From positions 42,292,651 through 42,356,650 of the forward strand of contig OX422218.1 of the NCBI GenBank assembly GCA_949130495.1: a DNA stretch of 64,000 bases, read 5' to 3'. Origin of the DNA: Sambucus nigra. Taxonomy: Eukaryota > Streptophyta > Magnoliopsida > Dipsacales > Adoxaceae. Every line of letters starts with the position of its first letter. The stretch's first letter is position 1. The translations under genes and the position numbers were made by a program. The notes under the pieces were generated by a model, which saw only the letters and a program-made list of their open reading frames with translations, was not told the DNA's origin and ran no database searches. Positions 1 to 11,851 of this stretch are shown here, one piece after another.

Positions 1-1129
1 TGTTATTTTTGTCAAAGTATTTAGATTTTATTTTAAGTCGTGATACCAGTAATGTATTGTTGTCATTTTTGAATTGCGGGTATCAATGTTGAAGTACTCA
101 GGATTATTTCAATTTTGTTCTTGACTAAAAAAAAGATCCGTAACAGAGAAAGAAATTAGAATCAAAAGTGCAAAAAATCACAAGCTAACATTATACCTCC
201 CTTTGAAGGACTTCTCTATAGAATGTAGGGAAACCATTTATCGTCGCTCGAGGATAGTGAGGCCAAAATACAATGGGGGCTCCACCCAGCTAAATGAGGT
301 AAGAAGTAATAGAGAAATGGTAGATGTAAATGTCCTATGTTACCACCGAAACGCTCCCTTATACCTGTGTTAAAGAACCTGGAACACTTCCACTACCTTC
401 AGTCCTTTCCGGCAGTGGGCGTATACCCTCGATATTAAAAATAGAGGTAACAACAAACAACTGGTCATGAAGTCAAGATAATGATACCTCCCCATAATAT
501 CCATATAAAGCATATAGGTCTCACCCGCCATTGTTGTAGCTCTCTCCTAGTATGTTATCTACTCCACCTTCCTCACATACTTGGGAGGTGCCTAATGGTG
601 GCACCTCTACTTTATGCTCTATCACTTTCCTCACCACCCTTCCTCTTAGTTACTAGACGTACCCAAACTTGTGCACCAGCAGTCTTCGCATCTGGGCATG
701 AATGCTCATAACCCCCCCCCCCCCCTCGCCCCTCACTGAAGATAGATTTCAAGGATAGAATGACACATGTTCCCATGTAAAAATATATCATCAAAAATAT
801 AAAAAATATACAAAGGTACACAAAAATAAAAAGAAGAACAAAATAAAATCTAACATGGTCACTTGTAAGGGTATTCAACACCACCTTCACACCTTTTAAT
901 ACTAAGAACTCCTTCGATTTCCTATTCATCCTCATCCATCGATAGATCCTTAGGAACTCCCCGCCTTACTCGTATTTAGGCTTACCAACCCTGTGTGATG
1001 ACCAATTGCCTAGTAAACAAAATCTGTAAAAGGCAACACAAATTTTCTTAATAAAAATCTTAAAGAATAAATCTCAAGATGAAAAGTAGAAAAATAAGAG
1101 AAATATCTAAAGCTTACCTCCAGAAGGTA
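1..1129. other. No recognisable gene (left edge)
   Basis: I find no supported gene here. The short open frames on both strands lack family motifs. The stretch lies downstream of the minus-strand PMD relic and may contain its decayed 3' exons, but I cannot align it to the family by eye. It includes a run of C at 712-725. Confidence 0.5.
712..725. repeat. Poly-C run
   Basis: An uninterrupted run of about 14 C residues. It creates a Gly-rich open frame on the minus strand that has no other support. Confidence 0.85.
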
Positions 1130-1997
1130 CGTGGGACAAGTAAATGCCTAGAGACAACACCAATTGAAAGCATCTAGAGAAGCATTGAGGGACTCCGTCA
1201 TTAAGCTCCCCCAATCGTATATATGGACATCGGAGATGACCCACAAGAAAAGAATAAACCATAGATGAACGACATCACCACTCATCGCCACCACAAATCC
1301 CCAGTAGGAGCAAAATGAACAAACGGGTTGCCTACCCCACCTTCTATCCATCGGTAATGTCAATATGGATGGACATCAAGGTTTTCTTTAACACCAATAT
1401 ACTAACTGACTCCCCGGAGAGGATCTATCAGACATCCCCGAGGGCATCTTGAAGTGAAGCCTCAGATATGCACAATGTCCGGTCCACTACAATTTGCTGA
1501 CCCTCACACTCTAGCCCCATTAACTGGCGCATGTCTATCTGAGTGACCATCATTTCACCCACGCCTACATAAAATCTGAGTAGTACCCCACTACATCTTA
1601 CCCAAAGCACATAGCTCCAATGAAGATCGTGGCATCTCATTCAAAGTCCCCAATAGAGTACTAAAGCTCGCAACCTCTATTATCAACTTCACTACCCTAA
1701 ATACCATCTCCTAGACAATCTTAATCCCCATAGAATCCCTACATTGGATGCCCAATAAAGAAACATTCACCTAAATATGGTCAATAATCACTAAATCCAT
1801 AGCAAAAATAAAAAGAAAATAAGAAACATGATTCAAAAATAAATATGAGAACTCACATAACCATTTGGATTCTTCATCCTCAAGGATCGGTGATTACTAG
1901 GATCCCTCAGCAAAACCCTCTCGTGAAGAACACTCTCAAAATTATCATAGAGATTCTCATTCCAAAGAACTAACGCCTCCACATCATACCACTCCAT
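1130..1997 (-). pseudogene. Plant mobile domain (PMD) gene relic 1
   Basis: Decayed minus-strand gene of the PMD (aminotransferase-like mobile domain) family, found both in transposons and in the domesticated MAIN/MAIL proteins. A plausible first exon starts at ATG 1997 (MEWYDVEALV) and ends at 1857 in NPNGY before a GTGAGT donor. A TTTAG acceptor precedes 1770, and the next piece contains FRVVKLIIEVASFSTLL. Then come WGTTQ, VGEMMVTQIDMRQLMGL (about 1490-1570) and YDWGSL (about 1215). These match, in order, the family's DTTHTFH..GEMT.T..DF..LTGL and Y.WG blocks. Several stops and frame shifts break it, so it cannot make a full protein. What is seen is motif order plus splice-like signals; assignment to PMD rests on remembered family consensus. 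It is a different subtype from the relic at 4105-6130. Confidence 0.6.
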
Positions 1998-2469
1998 GTT
2001 AGCCTAGTCATCGGTAATAACAAAAGGGTTTTTGGACACACTTTCCATGGGTTCTGTAGAAAGAAAAGCATTTATGACTGATTAGAAGTGAAGAATAAAG
2101 AATTCGTCCAACTTTTTATAAAGGACCAGGGGGTATGCCAATCAAAAATCCCCTGTTTATTCATATCAACAAAGCCCCTTTACATTCCCAAGATCCCAAG
2201 GAGTTCGTTTCATTTTCGATAGGAAAACCTCGATATGTATCGATTGGAAGACCCCCCCCCCCCCCCAAAAAAAATGTCATCCCAAAAAATCTAAAAATGT
2301 CCCAAAAAATCCAACCAAAATTTGCCAAACAGGTTGAAACCACAAAATCCATCAAAAACCACAATTTTTCAAAAAAATCATCTATACAAAAATCCATCCA
2401 AAACCTAAAGCTTTCAAAAAAATTCTCATATGATCAAATATCATTTTTCCCCCAAAACAACTCTTTTCG
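1998..2469. other. Intergenic, no gene seen
   Basis: Upstream side of PMD relic 1. It contains a poly-C/poly-A run near 2253-2275 and an A/C-rich stretch that leaves a Lys/Ser/Pro-rich frame open by composition only. No promoter or family motif is clear. Confidence 0.4.
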
Positions 2470-2697
2470 TCTGTAGAGACGACCTAGGTCCTCGAAAATG
2501 GCCTCAACCCAATCGGTCACCTTAATCACTTTATGTCTGTAGAATTGATATATGTCCTCAGTGTTGACTTTCACTTATTGAATCGATCAAATACATCTCT
2601 TTATGTTTGCATAATCGTCCTTGGTCTGCAGAATTGACATCGACTTTCTCAATCGGCCTGCTAAATTGACATCAACTAGCTAAATTGGTTACTTTTC
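2470..2697 (+). repeat. Left part of a ~70 bp tandem repeat array
   Basis: Degenerate copies of a unit containing GACCTAGGTCCTC, GAATTGACCTC and CACTTTCATC. The same unit in the same orientation forms the larger array at 14930-15970. The two parts flank the direct repeats at 2698 and 13478, as expected if one array had been split by a large insertion. Confidence 0.7.
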
Positions 2698-4104
2698 TCG
2701 AAGGATACCCCCCACACCCTCACATAAACAAGTATATTTTGGGACGAGTGGGTGCCAAGTGAGGAGGTGACAAGTGAGTGGGTGACAAGTAAGTGGGTGC
2801 TAAGAGTGGGTCTCTAAGCGAGGGGAAACAAAAACATAAATCAAAACTAGGTGGTACAAAGCAAGTAGGCCTAAGCCAATGAGGGGGTGCTAGTGGAGTA
2901 ACCCTAAGAAAGTTAATAAATGTGATGCAATAATCCCTAAGCCGACAAGGGGGTACCAACAAATGGTATCCAAGATAATGAGGGAGTGCCAAGTAAGGAA
3001 CCCCCAAATAGTGAAGAAATTCTCGGTTGGAAACCCAAAGTTAGCGAGGGGTTCCATGTTAATGGATCCAAGTCAACGAGGGGGTTCCACGCCTGCAACC
3101 TCAAAGTAATAAGGAGTTGGTCTGTGATTAGCTCCAAGATAGCGGGTGGGTGGTATGTGATCATCCCCAAGCTTATGTTACAAACAAGTTTACCAAAACA
3201 AGGTTTGCAAACACATTCTTAGTTTTTGGTACACATCAATGCTTCGAAAGAAGCCTTAGTTGAGCAAGCATGGCTCGAGCAAATGGCTAGTTGGGAATCC
3301 TTGGGAGTTTTGGTTAGGAGGCTGAGAGGAAAGTCTTGTAGGGAAATCTAAGGCCTAGTTACTTCAGTACCTTAGGAAATTGAGAATATTTATAGGAAGG
3401 ACCTAAGAGGTCACTCACACACTTAGAATGTTCACACTTAGTAAAATAGGTGAGGAGCCAAGCCATTGCTCAAAAAGTGTTTTTAAGTTATAAATATTAG
3501 CAAGTGATCCTAAAGGCTGCTGGTAAGTTTTTAAATAATTTTTTATGCTGGTAATCATTTGAAAATATCTACAAAACCATACTTTTATATGCTTTTTAAC
3601 CTCGGAAGCACCAGATGTCGTCTGTCACAGCGGACATCGAGAGACAATAAAATAAGACAACAAGTACTAGTCAGATATTAATGTATGGAATATCCTTTTG
3701 GCGAGAACATGTAACATTTGCCCTAATATTTATCTATAAAAAGAGTACTTGGCATGGTCAAAAGGATATAACACTATCAAAGCGATGTTACTCTGCCCAA
3801 TGTCACACAAAAAGTATTCTCTCTCTGCTCTCACCTAAGTACATGGAGTACTTATCTATTCACTCTCAAAGAATCATCACTACCAAGTGATTCAAATATG
3901 TTTGTTCCTAATGAAAAACTTGTATTCAATCATCGTCTTCCTCATATTGTAATTATAAAATTGTCATTATACTGTAAAAAATTAGTTTTCAATTTACATG
4001 CTTCTCTTAAGACATTGAAGACCTTGAAGGTTGTTTCCATGGCAGTGGGTCACGCCTCACCTGATTCAGTATATTCACAGATGCTAGTCTCACTACCCTC
4101 CTAT
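2698..4104. repeat. LTR-like direct repeat X, left copy (1.4 kb)
   Basis: About 1.4 kb that aligns by eye, end to end and in direct orientation, with 13478-14911. Both begin GAAGG.TAC.CCCC and share CCTCACATAA, GTGGGTGCCAAG-like blocks, GGTACACATCAATGCTT and CCTCACC.A.TTCAGTATA before ending near CTCCTA. Direct orientation, equal length and a common target array outside suggest the LTRs of an old retrotransposon whose interior holds the second PMD relic. I do not see a convincing TSD, primer site or polypurine tract, so the LTR call is inference. Confidence 0.55.
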
Positions 4105-6130
4105 ATTTGCTGAGGGAGGGCAAGAAATCCACCCAAGTTGAGCATGAAAAAAATTGGAGATGTCAGCACCAGGAGGCTTCCTTTCTTAGAAAACTTTAGC
4201 CTTATCTTTGTCTTTCCTTTTACCCTTTGACTACTGAGGTCTAGCCTATGGGTGCTTTGAGTATACACTCTCCACATGGATAGGATTAACAAGGATGGGA
4301 ACATCTTGCTTGAGAGGAGCCCTCTCCACTTGGCTACAGTGCCAAAAACCTTTTTTGGCTATATTTTCCATAGTATTTGTCATGCGAGGGGGATCCCTCA
4401 ATAAAAGATTCATGGGAGACATCCTCTATGCAATTTGTAATTAACAATATCAGATGCTACCACAGTCCAAACCCAAAACTACTAAAAGAAGGAAGTTAAT
4501 TACGAGCGGGTATGAGGAAATTCCCAAAATTACTAGCTCTTCGCACCATCCCCTCGGGGGTAAAGTTAAAAATTGATTCGAGTATAAGTTTGATGGTGAG
4601 AGGCTAGTGGGAAATTTTGGCATATATGTTCTTTGGTTATACAAAAATTTCCTTCTAACCCTCTTAATGTGATAAATCCCAACTCCTTAACCAGGGAAGG
4701 TGGTATGAAGGGGAGGACAAAAGCCATCATAGAGATGTTAGGGCAATCACTCACAAACTCAGCATTAGTTGGTAAGAAGAAGGTCCCAGGTGAGTTAGAG
4801 TAGAAATACCAGGAGACTAAAACACCCACTCATTTTTAGTAAGTATGGAATAAAAATTTATTTATATCATCAAACAATAAACTAAAGGAATGCTTACGGA
4901 CATTCTTATGCCACCTACCAATGCGAGCAGACTCGTTGTGAAGTGAGCGGGGCCCATGGGTCCAATTGGGGAACCTCTCGAAATGGAAACCCATGAATAA
5001 GAAATATTTTAAAAAATATATCACATCGAAGCGACCGTGTGAATGCTCCCTGTCAATCTAGGTACGATCCAACCAAGTGTAAATTGATCCTAAGGTCATA
5101 GCATCGAGGGGACATTCCTCCCACGAGCAAGTCTGATAGGCAGGCTAAAGAGTAGTTACAAGAGGGTATGATTTTTCCTACCTTAAAATAGAAATATTCT
5201 CAATAACATAATGGATAAGGCAACTAAGTGAGTCCCCGAATGAAGTTTTGGACCATCTTAACTCCTAGGAGATCTAGCTGGGGCCTTTTCCTCGGACATC
5301 AACTCAAGATCCATAAGCCAGTAATGTTTCCATTTGAAAAATGATTGCTTGCTTACCCCATCTCGGGTGAGAGAAACATAGCGGGTACATTCAGATAAAG
5401 AATGTTGGATGTCCTCACACATCTCCTCTAGGGAGTCCTCACAACCATCAGTAAATACATGGTTCCTCAAAACTAAAAACCATTCATCTTACAGATATCC
5501 TCCAATGTTGTAAAAAATTCTCCCCAGCTAGTGATGAAGGTATGGGAGTCCACACGCCAATGAGAGAGTAAAACATGGTAGGCACGGGTATTCTTAGCAA
5601 TAGTGCAAGTCTTGAGGGTCAATGATAACACTATGAGTAGGGACGTTAATGACATTATCCACCCATAGGTCAAAATCCTATGGGGCTCCCCTACAAACAT
5701 CAATGTTCACATTTTAAATGGAGAAGTCAAACATATCCACTCAAACTCTCACGATATTATTAGAAAAGACCATAAAGGTATTTTTAGGTTCAATAAAACC
5801 CATTAGTGGCCGCTCATTGATCTTCTCCACGAACTTAGCCTCAAACTACTTGAGCAAAGGCACAAAGTTATCATCCTTACCAAAGAATGGAGCTTGGAAG
5901 TAAATCAAAAAATCTCTTTCTAGCCTATTCTCCATAAATTGCCTTTGCACCTTAGGCAAGTCATAAAAATTGCTCATAGGGGGGCCAACTCCACCATAGA
6001 TAGGGGAGGCAGCGGTGGGGATGGCCAGCAAAGATGCACAACCATAGTGGCTCGAGTGGTGGTGGTGGTGGTGGTGGTGATTGTGACTTGGAAGTGTGGA
6101 AGAAGAAGAAGAATTAAAAGTTGAAGTCAT
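4105..6130 (-). pseudogene. Plant mobile domain gene relic 2, with His-rich N-terminus
   Basis: Minus-strand coding relic between the two X repeats. It starts at ATG 6130 with a Ser-rich stretch and a run of eight His, then reads to about 5846 before the first stop. Another frame at about 5473-5700 contains HWRVDSHTFITSWGEFFTTLEDI, which fits the PMD signature (RW..ETHTF...GE.T.TLEDV). Further open blocks follow at 5258-5470 (EEMCEDIQ, KHYWLMDLEL), 4836-5024 and 4566-4829 (EFVSDCPNISM, SLVKELGF). Stops and frame changes separate the blocks, so the gene is dead. PMD genes are known to travel in transposons. Its position between direct repeats suggests it is cargo or an extra ORF of that element. 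The motif is clear; the boundaries, especially the 3' end, are not. Confidence 0.6.
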
Positions 6131-6198
6131 TGAAGAACTGAGAATTTAGAGTGTACATGAAAATAGAGGAAGAGGGTTTCTTTGGTAAGGGAAAAATC

Positions 6199-6326
6199 TC
6201 TCTCTCTATCTATCTATCTCGATATCTATCTCTATCTCTATCTCTATCTCTATCTATTTATCTATCTATATATCTCTCTCTCTCTCCCTATATCTCTCCA
6301 TCTCTCTCTATCTATCTCTCCCCCCG
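6199..6326. repeat. TCTA/TCTC microsatellite
   Basis: Imperfect repeats of TCTATC and TCTC, just upstream of the start of PMD relic 2 on that gene's strand. The Ser/Leu/Tyr-rich open frame across it is a translation artefact. Confidence 0.9.
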
Positions 6327-6443
6327 TAAAATAGGAGGCAAATAATGAAGTAAAGTTTTAAAACCTTTGGTCAAAGATATTACAGTGTGTAACACACACA
6401 CGCGCTTGGGGGATCAAAGGTGTGGGTGATCATTACCCAAATC

Positions 6444-8175
6444 TGTAAGGACACAATTATTCAATTGAGTCTTATGTAGTGTTGACTCAATTCCAGAAAA
6501 AAACACTTGAGTCATAGGATAGAGTTCTTGAACGTCCACGAAGCCTATGACATGTAAAGTTGAAGACGTAGTGGCATGTATTTAAAAGCGAAGATATCAA
6601 AGTTCCTAGTTTCAAGTGCCATGTTTCTACGTCAACAACAATTCATTCCATAGTCTCCAAAAGGTATGAATGCATTTATATATATATAGGGAGACTTTGA
6701 ATAATTTTGCTATGGGTTTAATTTTAATTTAAAATGGCTTTTACTTTTGAGAAATTATTTTATAACTTTGGATAAAAGTTTTTTGTCTTAAAATTGAAAT
6801 TCTGGAAAGTCTGTTTTTTCGTTCGAAATTGTTGTTCGAACGAGAATTTCGTTCGAATGAGTTTGCCAATGAGTTTCCCCATTTTGGCCACTGGGATTTC
6901 ATTAGATGTTCATTCGAACGAGACTTCGTTCGAACGAAAATCTCGTTGGAACGAGATTTCTGAGTGGGAACAAATTTTGTAGTTTTAACCCATATTTCCA
7001 CTCTTTTGAACGAGAATTCCGTTCGAACGAGTTTACCAATGAGTTTTCCCATTTTTTCCACTGGAATTTCGTTCGCTAGTCGTTCAAACGACGCTTCGTT
7101 CGAAAATCTCGTTCTTACGAGATTTCTGGGCGGGAAAATTGTTGGCAGTTTTAACCAATTTTTCCACTCTTTCGTCCCACTTCCTTTGGGCAGTTTAAAA
7201 CACACTCGGGATACAGTTTTCAAGAGTCTTTGGTACCCTCCTTGAGAGCACTTTTCAGAGAAAATACACCAACCAAAGTTCCATGTTTTTATGTGTTGAA
7301 TTTTAAAGAAATATTTTCAACAAAAACACATGAGTTTACAACCATAGTTTAGTTTATTTTATCCAAGCATCTCTAAACATATATTTATTGCTTGGAGCTT
7401 GGTTTTGTCACCATTTGTTCATCTCTAGCACAAGAAGGAGAAGTTTGGGTTTTCTTCTATTTCCCATAAAAGAAGAAGTTTGGTTTTTGCTGCGGCGTTC
7501 TCATACGGTGAAAGGCACCGTGTGTGGTTGACGGGGTCCAAAAGCATCATTGGTGGATTCCAAGGTTTTCGTGGAGTCCAGAATCGTCGACTAAGCATAG
7601 GTTGGTACAACATGATGAGTCAGGGGTTTGGAGGCAGTCGAGTCGAGTTGAGTAAGTCGTTTGTCTTGTACTTGTAAAAATTTCGTACTTAGTAGACTTA
7701 AGGCTAGGGTCGTCCGAGGTTTTTCCCATTTGGATTTTCCTCGTACATCGCGGCGTAGTGTGTTGTGAATTTATTTTATCTTGCAAATCATCTTGAACGC
7801 ATGCTTAGGATTAAAAGATAAAATATGGTTTAATTCACTCTATAGTGTAATTTGATGCTAAAATTAATTTGGGTGAAATTTGTATTAATTTAATTCTAGT
7901 CATTAATATAATTTGGTAAATTTTGTTTTGGCCTAAATTGCAAATTGAATTAATTAATGTTAGGTAAATTTCTAGGACTTGGGTTAAATTAATTTTCTTT
8001 AAGTGAAAAAGTTATTTGGTGTTTAATTTAATTTCACATTGTGTTAAGTTTAATTTTAATTTGTAAGAAATTAAAATTTGTTGTAAGTTGTTTATGTGTT
8101 GAACCATCATTATTCCGCATTAAAGGAAATTCTTATTTTTAAAAATTTAAAATTGGGGGTCCTACGTTTCCAATA
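6444..8175 (+). repeat. A1 5' LTR
   Basis: 1732 bp repeat matching 11852-13264. It is about 320 bp longer than the 3' LTR. It has a second TTCGAA-rich block near 6990-7150 and about 200 bp around 7230-7430 that the 3' LTR lacks. A short (TA)n tract at about 6676-6688 sits where the other LTRs carry longer ones. Confidence 0.88.
6828..7112. repeat. TTCGAA palindrome cluster in A1 5' LTR
   Basis: Repeated GTTCGAACGAG and ATTCGAACGAG motifs, each centred on the palindrome TTCGAA, in two successive blocks. Equivalent clusters lie at 12236-12378, 38358-38612 and 54676-54896 in the other three LTRs of this family. Confidence 0.9.
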
Positions 8176-8177
8176 TG

Positions 8178-8190
8178 TGGTATTAGAGCC
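8178..8190 (+). promoter_or_regulatory. A1 primer-binding site (initiator Met type)
   Basis: TGGTATTAGAGCC two bases after the 5' LTR. It differs by one base from TGGTATCAGAGCC, the complement of the 3' end of initiator Met tRNA used by most plant copia elements. A2 has the exact form at 50399-50411. Confidence 0.9.
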
Positions 8191-8240
8191 GGAGCGTTAA
8201 TTTATTGCGTTAAGGTCTTTTTAAATATTTTTGGTTAAAA

Positions 8241-10092
8241 ATAGAATTTTCCCCATTTTCAAAATTTGTTGTTTTCGATGGTTCCAATTACGTGTATTTG
8301 AAGGCGCGTATCAAATCGGCACTAAAGTCTATCGATGAGAGGGTTTGGTTGTCAGTTGTTAATGGCTGGTCGCCACCTACATGTTTTATAGAAAATGAGC
8401 GTGTCCCCAAACCCGAGGTTTAAATGCCTTGTTTAGTGCGGTCACACCAGATGAATTTCGACATATCATGATGTGTGAAACCGCTAAGGAAGCTTGGGAT
8501 ATATTACAAATCACTCACGAGGGAACTAGTGTCGTTAAGGCTTTTAAACTCCAAAACCTCACCACTCAATTTGAAACCATCAAAATGAATGAAAAAGAAA
8601 CATTTGATGAATTTTATGCTAGACTTTTCGATATAGTAAATTCATCATTTCATTTGGAAGAGAAAATGCCCGACGATCGAGTACTAATGAAAATTTTAAG
8701 GTCCCTACCCGAGAGATTTATCCTTAAAGTGACCGTTTTAAATTCTTTACCCACCTCGCACTCTACCAAAATTGAGTAATTAGTAGTTGATTTGCAAACC
8801 TATGAACTAGATATGTTCCCCTACAAAAATGAAAAGAAAATTGATAAGGGCATTTCTTTGAAAGCCCGAAAGGAGGAAAAAAAAGTTGTGGTTAATGAGA
8901 GTGATAGTGACTCGGAGGACATGGCTATGTTTGGTAGATAAGTTTAAAAATGATTTTAAGAAATTTTAAAATTCTAAGCATGACAAAGTCGTAAAGATAC
9001 CTAAAACTTTTAATGAAAACCTTAATATGGACGAGTCAAATAGGTGCTATGGTTGTGAGGGTTATGTCCATAGGGCGAGAGAGGGCCCCACTAAACTAAG
9101 GAGAGAAGGCAAACAACCAATTTCCTATAATGCCACCCTTAGTGATGAAAGTGAAAAGGAAGAGGGACCCGATTCCCCCATTGAGCGCAACTTTACTGCA
9201 TTCATGGCAAGTCATATGAGCACCGATAATGAATCTTCTCTTGAAGATATATATTTGCATGACTCTTCCTAGGACTTTGTTTATGAATCCCTAAAAGATG
9301 ATGGTTGTGAGAGTGAAGTAGAGAGAGAGTGAAAGTGAAAATGAGGTTGATGTGAGTGAACTTCAATTTGCAATTCAAGAATTATATGTCGAATCTATAA
9401 ACATAAAAATGGTAAATTTGAAGTTAGAAGCTAGTTTAAAGGAACGTGTCAAGGTCGTTGACAAGAGTTCCTTATTGGAAGACCATAGTACACGTGAGAG
9501 AGCTCTTCGAGAGAAGCTTGAATATGTAGAAGGTGAGAGAGATTTCCTTTAAGGTTTAATGGAGTCAATGAAAAAGGTGCTTTTCGAGTTTGAAGAGAGA
9601 AATTATTTATTAGAGTCTATGATTTTAGAATTAGAAGAAAAATTAATAAACTCTAGTAAAGTCAAATTTGATTTAGAGTGTAGGTCCGAAAAATTAAATA
9701 AAATCTTAGGAACGGTCCGAATTAAAAATGACACTTGTGGTTTAGGCTTCGATACTTGTAATGAGTCCACTCATAAAGCCAAAATAGATGTTTTAGGAGA
9801 ATCCTCTAGGAACAATGTTATAGAGCATTCCTTAGGTAAGTATTTTCGCCGAGTTTTTAGGTGCTCACATTATGGTCGAAAAAGTCATCTTAAGAAGTTT
9901 TGTTTTTATCTTAAACGAGGTCCTAGAAAATCCCAACGTAAGGCAACCGAGGTAGCCAAAATTCCTATATCTTGAGATCGTCCTTCTTCATTAGTTTGGG
10001 TTAGGAGATTCGACTTGGTAGCCTTACAAGATATGATTTTTTATTCTCATTTCCTTTCACATGATACCTCCCTTGGTAAATCTAATGGTTGA
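8241..10092 (+). pseudogene. A1 gag (UBN2/copia-type), decayed
   Basis: Nucleocapsid-type Gag that would coat element RNA. Compared with A2, the start codon is ATA, the DGSNYVYLKAR block has lost its Trp, and a deletion after NERVPK removes about 20 codons and shifts the frame. The UBN2-like core is open at 8429-8776 (VTPDEFRHIMMCETAKEAWD, MNEKETFDEFYARLFDI), then a stop interrupts KIE. The first CCHC knuckle (about 9046-9090) has lost its last Cys and the second (about 9862-9903) its second Cys. Between them lie acidic and coiled-coil stretches (9352-9975). The natural end corresponds to TGA at 10090. It is a pseudogene with many lesions, more decayed than the A2 copy. Confidence 0.88.
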
Positions 10093-11473
10093 ATGTGTTT
10101 GTTGTTTTCATACTTTAGCTTTTGTGCTTCATGCTATATTATCATGTTAATTGTATGTTTGCTCATCATTTTCTAGTAATTTCTTTATCACATATCTCAT
10201 GCTAGAATTATGATTTTTGTTTATCTTTTGTATTATAGTTCTTTCATTTTAGTTTGCATTAAATGAAAAAATCAAAAGATTTTATTTGTGTGTATTTTAG
10301 TTTGACACATTTTATGTGGCATACACTTGTGTTTGAATCCCCTCTTTTTTTCTTCCATGTGGCTAGAACTTTTGGTTAAGATTGAAATCCTTAAAATATT
10401 CTTTGCCATGCTTACATTGAGTAGTTGGATTTTGTGTTGCTTAATGGATTCTATTTTATATGCCGCTTTTCACACATGCACGAGCTCATTTGAAATTTAA
10501 ATGTCACGTGTATATTTGAGTTAAGTGAGATGTTCTCCCATCAATTTAGTCATCTGCAACTTGTTATGACTATGAAGTATTTGTGCATGTAATAACCGTT
10601 TCCCGGATTTAAAAATATAAAAATATGTTTATCCGGTGTAGTAGTTTATCAATGGGATCGGGTTGCGAAAGACAAAATTACTTTGTGTGAAAAGCCTCCA
10701 TTGAATTTTAGGCCTTAAAAAATGTGGCATTAAGAAGAATATTTTCCAAGGCCAAAATATTTTAGTTAATATGTTCAGAAGAAAAATAAAAAGAAAAATA
10801 TGAGGAATTTGGTTTGATATATTAACAGGTTTGAACAATGACTTTGAATCCCAGTTAAGCTTCTATTGTCATGACTCTATTGGTTTATAGAATCATCAAA
10901 ATTCTAGGCTTAAGTGCATTGTGTATGTCTATTCATTGAGTTCAAATTATATTATCACATGAGGCTAAATCTAAATGCGATAAAGGTTTGCAATCAAATG
11001 AGAACTCCGTGAACATGTTTTAAGCGATTGTGCCAAAATTTAATTGTTACTAGTTCACACCTTTACACTTTCGTTTACCGCATGTATATGGACACATTGT
11101 TGCCATTCGAGTGTGAAAAGATTAATGTATTTTGTGTCATGTGTGGTGTTTATACCTATGTATATGTGCGTGTACGTCAGAGATATTCATTATGTATACA
11201 TATATATGGTATTTTTTTAGTATTTGCCTTTCTTGCTAGTCCATCTATGCTTCTAGTTCATAATTGGTATCTATTTTATTGCGAATTTTGTTTGATATCA
11301 CATGCTTAGTATCTTATTTGTCAAATTAATATCATTTTTTTCGCATCATAGTTGGTATTCGTTAATATTTGTATGGACTAGTTATGTTATTGTTTCCCAT
11401 ATACTTTCATGTTGTTATCACCTTATGCATCATCTTGTTTATTAGTTATTTTATTCTTTGTTTATTCTTGAAC
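10093..11473 (+). other. A1 internal non-coding region where pol would lie
   Basis: About 1.4 kb without coding signal between gag and the polypurine tracts. It is alignable by eye with 52390-53916 in A2 (TGTTTGAATCC, CCATGTGGCTAGAACTTTT, ATGACTCTAT, ATCACATGAGG). Its conservation shows the family had already lost pol before the two copies separated. Confidence 0.75.
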
Positions 11474-11851
11474 AAAAGGGGGAGAATGATAGGCGGAGAA
11501 ATGGTATCTAATCCTATTGTAATCGCATCTTAGTGTAGGAGATCTATCTTAGGGGGAGAGCGCTATCTTCTTAGGTTGATTATATTGGATAAAAGGGGAG
11601 AATTAATTTAGGGGGAGTATTTATTTTCATTGCATTTAAAATTTTAATATTCCCTCTGCGTTTAATGTTTGGCTTAAGTGTGCAAGAATTATTCTACCGG
11701 TAACTTTCATCGGCAAAGATAATCATCCTTGGGTTTTGAGTGAAGCTAGTATTTTTTATTTTGGGTGGAAAGTTTTTGAGTCTAGTAGAGCTTGATGGCC
11801 CTTCAGGATTTTGTTGGTGTTTTTGTCCCGGAATAGCCAAAGGGGGAGATT
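11474..11851 (+). promoter_or_regulatory. A1 multiple polypurine tracts
   Basis: AAAAGGGGGAG (11474), AGGGGGAGAG (11551), AAAAGGGGAG (11591), AGGGGGAGT (11610) and the terminal CAAAGGGGGAGATT (11839-11851) touching the 3' LTR. A polypurine tract primes plus-strand DNA synthesis. Several copies in a row upstream of the 3' LTR is a known Sirevirus hallmark. A2 repeats the pattern. Confidence 0.82.

Noticed and set aside
2135..2476. Lys/Ser/Pro-rich 113-codon frame
   Set aside because: Composition-driven (A- and C-rich) and overlapping a poly-C/poly-A run; no conserved motif.
6151..6345. Open frame of Ser/Leu/Tyr repeats
   Set aside because: It is only the translation of the TCTA/TCTC microsatellite.
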